Assembly (NCBI GenBank): GCA_010356995.1
Contig: ML996692.1
Location: forward strand, 1,003,933 to 1,067,932
DNA: 64,000 nucleotides
Reading direction: 5' to 3'
From: Trichodelitschia bisporula
Taxonomy: Eukaryota; Ascomycota; Dothideomycetes; Phaeotrichales; Phaeotrichaceae
The notes under the pieces are model-generated. The model saw only the letters and a program-made list of their open reading frames with translations. It was not told the DNA's origin and made no database searches. The position numbers and the translations under genes were made by a program. Below, in pieces: positions 56,187 to 64,000 of the stretch. Within the stretch, counting starts at the first letter, position 1; each line of letters begins with the position of its first letter.

Positions 56187-59100
56187 TACGAGTATCGGGC
56201 CGGTGTCCAGCAGCGGCGTTATGCGTTGTCCGTAAATCGTCCAGTCGTAAAATCGCACGTCGTCAATCGTTCAAAGGCAGCGTGAGTGGAAAGCGAAAAT
56301 TCGAATTCTTGCAAACCTCAGGAAAACTCTCCAACCGGCGCCCGCCGCATTTACCCATTCCTCCTCCCGTCCCAGCCCCGACAACACCCCGTGCGACGCA
56401 GGTGTGAGTCAACCTTCCCCACCGCGCATCGTTCGCGTTCTTGCACTTCAAAAACGCGACCATCTCGCGCTCGCGCGTCGCCCGCGCCTTATGTATTCCT
56501 ACGCGACGGGTGCGATGACTGGAAGGTGGATGCGTGTCGGGGCCCGATGCGGGAGTCGACGCGCAGGTGCGGGGAACCCGGGAGGGAGACTGGCCAATGG
56601 GGTGAGGAGGGATGTTGGGCGAAGGTTTTGGATGGGCCGGGGGGTGGGCGAATGGGAGGCCGGGGCCGGCGCGCGGCAGACCGGTTCGTGGCCGGCATAT
56701 GCGGCTACGGTCAAGTATGCACGGCGCGACGCGTGAGGGATTTTGTCTGCGTGTCTGCTTGGTGCGGGCGGTGACCAATGGGAGGCTGGGAATTTGGGGT
56801 CGTTCGACCTGTGAGGAGCGGTGGAGGGCGTGATAGGCTCCGCCGTGGGTGTTATCGATGGTCTGTTTGGATTCTGGAATGTGGGCGCAGCGGGGGCGAT
56901 CTGGTGTTTCGTTCTTCGTTTCTGTGCTTCCACGCGGTTGGCCAATCGTTCACTGTTCAAGGGGAGGGTTGAAGACGGGGTCGGGATGCGGCTATCGGGC
57001 AGGTTGTTTACGGGGCCGGTTGAGGGCCGTTTGTCGGGCGAGGTTCAAACGGCAGGCCGATGGCGCGCGGAGGGCGCCGTTCGAGGTGAAACGCTTGTGG
57101 GGCTTGACGGATGGCGGGTGAAACGTGTTGATGGTGTTGGAGGCTGGCACGCGTGCGTTGCTATGTAAACATGGAAGTCCGTGGCAGTCGAGGGGGATCT
57201 CAGCTTCTCGCTCTCTTTTCTTCCCTTCATCTTCATCCGAGAGACGGCCCGCTCTCATCTTCCCTTCAACCATTTTCAGGTTCTTGACTGACTTTGACTG
57301 CTTCCTTCATCCGAGAGGCAACGAGCACGCTCGAGTAAGCAGCATGCGGGGCTCTCGGGGTTGGGATTTCTCCGAGATTGTATTCCCGAGCCGTCATATT
57401 CCCGATCAAAGGAATCTTCACCCGAAGCCGGCAGTGTTTTCTACTTTCTCCGAGATGGTATTCTCGAGCATCGTGTTCGAGAGGCAAAGGAATGTGCATC
57501 CGAAGCCGGCGCAGTGTCTCTACCTCCGTACTTGCTACTGTTGCACCGGGAATGCAGAAGCAATGCATCGCTACGGAATACCCCGCCAAAGACGAGCTGG
57601 ACTCGGCAGCTTTTGTTCCACCATGTTGCGGTGCCTCGCACACGGACAAGAGACTGGCGCCATGTCGCGGTTTCAACAAAGCTGTGCACTTTTTCAGCGC
57701 ATGGTACGGCAGGTGAATCCATGGATTGCATGTTCAGTGGGAAATAGATATGAAACACGGGCACGATGGAATGGACGACGGCGAAGGTGAGGGCATCGGA
57801 AAAGTATATGAACGGCGCGCGGGGGAGAGAAACCACGCGACTGTGGCGAATTTCTTCTCCATCGCTGCGGGGTAGTCAAGAGGTAAGTATAAGCGCAAGA
57901 GAATCGATGATGCGGCGATGATGCTCTCTTATCTCTTTCCAGCAATTGGGGAGCAGGAGCTGCAGGTTACATCATGCAGTCATCGCTCGATCGCTGCACA
58001 TACGGCTACCGGTAAAGCTCGGGGTTAACCCCGATTCCCGATGGTTGTGGCTGCAGCCCGTTGGGGTTGTTCGAATCAGCACAGACTCACCACGATTGCA
58101 AGCGCTAGAACTACCGTACGGTAGCAAATTGGAGTACGCACTTGACTGGCCTGGGCTGCCAGACACGAGGCCAGCCGCGATCGACTCGCTCCGGTGCGGT
58201 ACTTACGGAGTAAGTACCTCAACCTTTGGTGCTTCGGATCTTCTTTGGGGATATGGGATTTCGGGACTGCCATCCTCATTGATCTTTGACATGGGTGAGA
58301 AGATGAAGGAGATTCAGATGGATATGTGCCGGTTTCCAGCGTCAAGTGAAATGAGATGACGAGGCAAAGCCGCGCCGGACGAAAAAGAAGAGCGCGACAG
58401 CGGGAAAGGAGGCGATCTAAACATTCCAGACTCTTTCAGCCTTCGGGAATTTTAGACAGCAGCCCGCTAAAGCAGTACATAGTCACCACATTCGGTTAGA
58501 TATGCCACACTTTCCCCGAACCTTTGGCCGAAGACGGTCCATTTTGGCCCAGAATACCCCAAGTCCCTACCCAAAAGGCTCGCGTGTGTGGGTCCGGCTG
58601 TGAGCGGCAGCGAGGTGGCAGATGGCAGAGTGGCTCGTGTGTTCTGTGGCGTGGGCCCCATCGCACTCTCCGTCCCCTGCTCGTGGCTTCAAAGCTGTAG
58701 CCCTCTCTATTGGTCGCATCGTCAAGTCCCTTGTGAGGTCGAATGTCGCGCTCCTCCACCACGTCCACCACATCCACCACGTTACCCTCTCTCTCTCCCC
58801 TTCAGACGATATCTTTCTTCTCAACCTCATTTCTCCTTTATCTCTTCTCTTCCTCCCTCCCTCCTCCCTCCTCCCCTCCGTAAGGGAGAACCACCCATCC
58901 ATCTCTAGTATTTGCTCAGGCCTTCCTTTGGTAACGCATAGTCGTGTGCATCTCTCTCTTCCGCTACCGCTACTGCAACCTGTCGCCCTCACCCCCCAAA
59001 GCAAACCCTAGCCCCAAAGTCCTCCACATATCCCTCCCTCTCCCCCTCCGCCCCCAGTCCAAAACGTCCACCGGCCTCTGGCCACACAAAATCGCTGCTT

Positions 59101-59811
59101 GGCTTCCGTTCTGCTTTGCATTCCCGCCCTGCGCCCCTCAAATCGCAGCCAGCTCTCTACGCAGTACTCACTCTCTTTCTTTCTCCGTCAAAGTCGAGAT
59201 AATCCTTAGGCAGCTTTTTTCCAGTGGCAGAGAACCCTCCCAGCCCTGGAAGGCAAAAAGCTCCAAGAGTTCCAGACAGCCTCACTTCGTCTTCGTAATC
59301 CTTTCCTAACCACCAAAACGCCACCCATCTCTCACCCCTTTGGCTCTTTGCCCGCTCCTCTTTTCGCCAATCCATCTTTCTCCGCCCTCTCCGCTAGCCG
59401 GTGTACCCCCCCCCCCCACCGACTTCAAAGCCAAGTGTCAGCTGTCTTGACTACCAAGACTCCAAAAGTCCCCTCTTCTCACCCTCCGCGGGAAAACATC
59501 AGCACATCTAGACCTCGCTTGAATCGTTCGCGATAATACCGTCAAGTCTGTTGTTCACTTTGTCGTCCAACCCTGTAATTCGGTCGGCGTACATCAGTCT
59601 CCAGCTAGCCGACGTCCGCAATTGGGTTATGGACAATCACGACAACCTCGCGACTCACAACCGTTTTCTCGACATTTGAGCGCTTACCAATATACCCCAA
59701 TCTCTCTCCGCCACATCGCCGCCGTCTGCTGCGCCAGCTTTGAGCTCTTCGGCTTGAAGCCCATACGGCTTTGCATTCTCTTCCCCGCGAGACTGCGCAA
59801 CAGCTGTGACA
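56187..59811. other. 3.6-kb divergent region, no supported gene
   Basis: The largest gap in the window, between the starts of the F-box-like gene and the Sln1-type kinase. The right part (58700-59811) is strongly pyrimidine-rich and fits a long 5' leader or promoter of the kinase. The middle holds an imperfect 78-bp duplication (57367-57525). Frames on both strands, including one of 221 codons at 57125-57790 that spans the duplication, show no domain and compete with opposite-strand frames. Confidence 0.5.
57367..57525. repeat. Imperfect 78-bp direct duplication
   Basis: TTTCTCCGAGAT starts at 57367 and again at 57445. Both halves then carry GTATTC(C/T)CGAG, a CAAAGGAAT word and CATCCGAAGCCGG or CACCCGAAGCCGG near the end. 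The period is a whole number of codons, but no coding frame is supported. Confidence 0.6.
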
Positions 59812-62800
59812 ATGCGCATCGGAATCCGCTGGCAGCTGGCCGCACTGGTGGTCATCGCGTCTCTCATCGGCCTCGCTGTGGTAACAATCGCAACATGGGT
59901 GCGCTCTCTTTTCCAGTGTGGTCTGATCTCCACCCCATGCTAAAGTCGAATAGGTCACCAACCACAGCTTCGTCCTCGACATACGGTATGTTGATCCCCA
60001 ATCTGAAACCCTCTTCATTCTCAATGCTAACGGTACAGGTCGCAACGCCTGGCCCTTACAGCCTCACTCAAGGCTGGACAAATCGCCGCCAGCCTGCTCC
60101 TCATCCAATCCAGCGTTGGATCCATCTCTACGCGCATCCTCATCCAAAGCGCCCTCCAGCGCTATAATGACCAAGGCAACGATACGGATGCAAATTGGGT
60201 TCGCGCGAACCAGGACCTGGTGACGGCGCTCAACGGCGCGCAACAGAATGGCATCCTGCTGCAGGCCAAGGTTTTCTCCAAAAACGATACGGAGACGGGC
60301 AACAACACGCTCCTCCAGGCTACCGGCTCTGATTTAGGACACCACTGGCGCCTGCCATACGATGACGATAACGGGACCGCTGTCTACCTCGGCGCTGACA
60401 ACCCTCTGGCCTACCCAGATACTCTCTATCCTAACCTGACCTACACTATGGTCAAAGATGAAAGAGGACTTGATGTGTGGCGCGCCGTATTTAACACAGA
60501 GGTCCTAGGTCGCAAGTCCGTTTTGCTGCTTGGGCCGTGGCAGGTAAACCAGAGCTCGTCGCTAGTCTCCCTCACCGTCCCTATCATCAACAACACCTCG
60601 GAGACCGACATCATGGCGTACATGACCGTCGTCGTGAACGCTCAACTCGCGACGCAAGTCGTATCATCGCCGGAAGGCCTCGACGACACTGGCGTCACCA
60701 TGCTCATCGGGCCAGCAAACGCGTCAAATCGCTTTCCGTCCGGCATCGTCAATGCGTCAACCCGTGCGCCAGACAGCGCTGATGTACGCTTTGTAATTGC
60801 GCCCAACAATGCGCTCGGTCGCCACAACGCGCACTCGTACGGCAAGACGCCTTATTTCAGTTACGACAAATTTCCCGCTGTTAAAAAGGCCATTACCAAA
60901 CCGCCTCGCGGCGTCAACGGCGCCGGCAGCGTCATTTCGACTAAGAACGAGCAGGGCGATAATGTGGCCATTGGTTTCGCGCATCCTACGACCGATCTGG
61001 TGGATTGGTGGGTGATAGTGGAACAGTCGCACGACGAGGTGTGGGCGCCGATCAAGCGCCTACGGAATATTCTGGTCGGCTGCGTGTTCGGGACTGCTGC
61101 CGTTCTCATCTTCCTCGCCATCCCCATGGCGCACTTCTCCACGGCACCCATTCGCCGCCTGCGCGACGCGACGCGTAATTCAGTCGCGCCTCCCAATTAT
61201 GCATCCAACGGCCATGGCGATGGGCAGTCGAGCACCCCGCACGACGAGGATGATGACGACGATTACGAGTATGCGCGCAAGGAGGGCTTCCTGGCAACCA
61301 TTTCGAGCTGGCGTCACGTGCACCGGCCCACTCGCCAGGAGCGCAAAGACGAGCAGCGCAAGCGCGCGTTCCGCATACCGGGCAAGGTCAAGGACCGCAA
61401 GCATATCGTCCACGACGAGCTGACGGACTTGACGGCAACGTTCAATGAGATGAGTGATGAACTGGTGGTGAATTACGAAAAGCTCGAGGAGCGTGTCAAG
61501 CAACGGACCGCAGAGCTCGAGGAGAGCAAAAAGGCGGCTGAGGCGGCCAACGAGATGAAGACGCTGTTCGTGGCCAACATCTCACACGAGCTGAAGACGC
61601 CGCTCAACGGCATTATCGGCACGGCGCAGACAGCACAGGCGGAGAGTAATATCGCTAACCTCAAGCGCGACATGCGGACCATCTACTCGCAGGGCGACCT
61701 GCTGAATCAGCTGATCCAGGACTTGTTGAGCTTCAGCAAGAACCAGGTAGGCCACAGCATTGTTCTGGACGAGCGCGAATTCCGTTTGCGCGATATCTAC
61801 ACGCAGGTGTATGCCGTATTCAACCGTACAGCCAAGGAGCGCGGTATCAACCTCACTGTCGAATTCGAGGGGCCACCCGACTACAACAACGTGGACAGCG
61901 GCTTCCGCGATCGCAAAGACTTTGGCCCGCCGGGCACAGGTCGTGTGCGCGACATGCTGGTCTGGGGCGACAAGACGCGCATCTTGCAGGTTATCATCAA
62001 CCTGACGTCGAACAGTCTCAAATTCACCCCCAAGGGCGGATCCGTTGTCGTCAAGATTCGCTGTACAGGAGAGACTGACCCCTCAGTCAGCCGCAAGGGC
62101 TCAATGCTCTCGCGCAGCAACCACTCTGGCCGCAACTCGCGCAACCGAATCTACAGCAACAGCAGCGAGACGTCGGAGGCGCCGTCAGCGTCACGTCTCG
62201 CTCCCGTCGTCGCTACCGCCAACGAAATCAACGCGCTCGAGCGTCCGGCCGGCTTGTCAGGCTCGGCGGCGGCGACAACCCGGGCTGCGTCCCCACCCGT
62301 CGGTGCACGCGAACTAATGTTCGAGTGGGAGGTGCAGGATACGGGTCCCGGCGTGCCGGCCTCGTTACAGGAGAAAGTCTTCGAACCCTTCTTCCAGGGT
62401 GATATGGCGCTGAGCAAGAAATATAGCGGCACGGGCTTGGGACTGAGCATCTGCGCGCAGCTCGCGAAGTTGATGGGCGGGGATATTCGCCTCCAGAGTG
62501 ACGAGGGACAGGGCAGCGTGTTTACGATGCGCATTCCGCTGAAGCAGATCGGTAGCCGTGCGGATAGCACGGCCAGCTCAATTAGCGGTGCGAGGCTTAG
62601 TCGAGATAGCTTCTCCGATTCGGAACGGCCGGACGACGTCAGTCCCGTGCGGCCGAACCCGAGTAAGGCCGCTGCATCATCAACGCCGAGCTTCTTCGAT
62701 GCGGGGACCGAGCCGCGACTCGTTGGCTATTCAGTGCCCTTTTTTACCACAACGTCGTCACCATCGGCGGAGCCATCTGAAGGAGAGAAGGCGGCGCAGC

Positions 62801-63409
62801 AAGCAGCGGATGATGCGGAAGCGGCGGACGGGCGGGCGTTGAAGATCTTGGTCGCCGAGGACAATAAGATGAACCAAGTGGTGGTGTGTCGGATGCTAAA
62901 GCTGGAGAAGATCTATGACGTCAAAGTCGCCGAGGGTGAGTTTCGGGTCTTTCCTTTGCGCCTTTGAAACACTGCTAACAACCACAGACGGCGCCCGGGC
63001 TCTGGAAATGGTCAAAGACAGCATGGCCACCCACAACGAGTACGACCTGATCTTCATGGACGTCCAAATGCCCAACATGGACGGGCTAGAAGCCACGCGG
63101 CTCATCCGCACCGCCGGCTTCCGCGGACCCATCGTCGCGCTCTCCGCTTACTCCGACGACACCAATGTCAAGGGATGCCACGACGCCGGCATGGACGACT
63201 TCGTCTCCAAACCAATTCAACTTGCGCGGCTCAAGCTCGTGCTCAAGACTTTCTGCTCGCAGGAGTACGAGGCGAATCGCGTGTCTGCCGGCGGCGTAAC
63301 CACACCGCCTGCCACGACACCGGCGGCCGCGGGCGGTGATGGGACGAGTAGTCCGAGGAGACGCACGATGAGCGGCCCTGGAAGTCCTGGAATATCGCCG
63401 CTGAGCTAG
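59812..63409 (+). CDS. SLN1: Sln1/TcsB-type hybrid histidine kinase (osmosensor)
   Basis: Plasma-membrane sensor of the multistep phosphorelay that feeds Ypd1 and Ssk1 and controls the HOG MAP-kinase route. Exons 59812-59898, 59954-59985, 60039-62935 and 62988-63409 give 1145 residues. Exon 1 encodes the first helix (WQLAALVVIASLIGLAVVTIATW), and the 32-nt exon 2 adds VTNHSFVLDI. A large extracellular domain with several N-x-S/T sites runs to helix 2 (LVGCVFGTAAVLIFLAIPM). HAMP-like and coiled-coil segments lead to the H box ISHELKTPLNG with phospho-acceptor H556. The N box (INLTSNSLKFTP), D box (DTGPGVP) and G box (GTGLGLS) are intact. The receiver domain starts ILVAEDNKMNQ, has phospho-acceptor D1030 in FMDVQMPNMDG, and the conserved lysine in FVSKPIQ. 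The two-helix layout and RSQRLALTASLK block place it with Sln1/TcsB. Size fits (1070-1220). Confidence 0.96.
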
Positions 63410-64000
63410 GGGACTCGTAAAGAGAGGAGGTTCTTTACGTTTTTCGGGATACCCTGGCGTTTTTCTTTTTTTTTTGGCGGTTGAAGCGATATTTGTGTGA
63501 GTAACCGAGCGTTGTACATACCTGCATACTGAGCGTTTTTTGCCGGAGGAAGGGCTGATGGGACTGGAAATGGAAAGGGAGATGGTCAGCATACGCACGT
63601 GGGGGTTTTTTCTTTTAAAGGGTTATTCTTGTCTGGCGCTTGGGAGGAGGGGTTGTTGCTCCACGGAGGCTGTTTTTCACAGGCCAATCTTTTTTTTTTG
63701 CATCGTTTACCTTCACGCACACAAAATGGGAGGGGGTTTTTTTTTTAATTAGTCGGTAAACGACGGCGGGGATTTTTGGGTTCGGCGTCTCGGCGGGGCG
63801 ATGGGGGGATTCCGCCTGCTTTGCTTTTCCTTACTGTGGAGAGGGAGGGGGTGGGGTGGGGATGCTGCCGTTGTGTACATGGACGATGTGAGGGGAGGGG
63901 GAGGGGGAGGGGGAGTAATAGGTGGTGATGGAGTTGATGAAAAGTTAGGAGTGGGGTGGGAGCGGGTGCCCCCGAGAAGGGTGTATAGTACGATATGCAT
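63410..64000. other. 3' flank of the kinase gene and window end
   Basis: Contains several poly-T runs (63466-63475, 63689-63698, 63739-63747) typical of fungal 3' flanks, and G-rich blocks near 63840-63930. A minus-strand frame of 83 codons is open to the right edge but is almost only Pro/Ser/Thr and cannot be judged. Confidence 0.5.

Noticed and set aside
57125-57790. 221-codon plus-strand frame over the 78-bp duplication
   Set aside because: Shows an internal echo only because of the duplication; otherwise featureless and flanked by equal frames on the other strand.
1-64000. Secondary-metabolite cluster, transposon, virus-like element or CRISPR array
   Set aside because: No polyketide or peptide synthase, terpene cyclase, transposase, reverse transcriptase, capsid-like or Cas gene was seen. 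No long terminal repeats or spaced direct-repeat array were seen either.

Overview
The window is nuclear DNA of a filamentous ascomycete (Pezizomycotina). Introns are about 43-70 bp with GT-AG ends and CTAAC-like branch points, the spacing is fungal, and the gene set is typical: a Zn2Cys6 regulator, a Sln1-type hybrid histidine kinase, a SomA/Flo8-like LisH protein, an Mcr1 reductase, a Rax1 RGS protein and an L-rhamnonate dehydratase. A dothideomycete-like lineage is plausible, but the sequence alone does not fix the order. I see no transposon, no convincing tRNA or rRNA gene and no CRISPR array. Base composition gives no sign of an AT-rich, RIP-degraded block.

I support 20 protein genes. 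I rebuilt exon joins by eye where reading frame, splice signals and family alignment agree, and total coding lengths are multiples of three in every model. Left part (1-20 kb): a SulP anion transporter cut by the window start (+), a small C2H2 plus Zn2Cys6 regulator (-), a peroxisomal ABCD half-transporter (+), Rax1 (-), an aminoglycoside-phosphotransferase-like probable pseudokinase (+), an MFS monocarboxylate-type porter (+) and a conserved two-helix membrane protein (-). Centre (21-34 kb): a housekeeping block with the U5 snRNP 40K WD protein (-) and TRAPP subunit Bet3 (+) sharing a 383-bp divergent promoter, then the SomA-like regulator (+), Mcr1 (+), the Pol I subunit Rpa43 (+) and an unrecognised repeat-bearing protein (-) with a 174-bp tandem repeat behind it.

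Right part (34-64 kb): a giant-tailed MFS transporter (-), a Nit3-type omega-amidase (-), a 1498-residue tail-anchored-looking protein with an internal minisatellite (-), L-rhamnonate dehydratase (-) divergent from a Zn2Cys6 factor (+), an F-box-like protein with a 30-bp repeat (-) and the Sln1/TcsB osmosensor kinase (+).

Most neighbours have unrelated jobs, as is usual in fungal chromosomes. The one adjacency that may be functional is the dehydratase and Zn2Cys6 gene pair. I found no obvious new multi-gene system. The items most worth a second look are the kinase-like protein with lost catalytic residues, the dual zinc-finger factor whose first-finger histidine codon is split by an intron, the unrecognised repeat protein near 33 kb, a 9-nt micro-exon in BET3, and the dehydratase-regulator pair.
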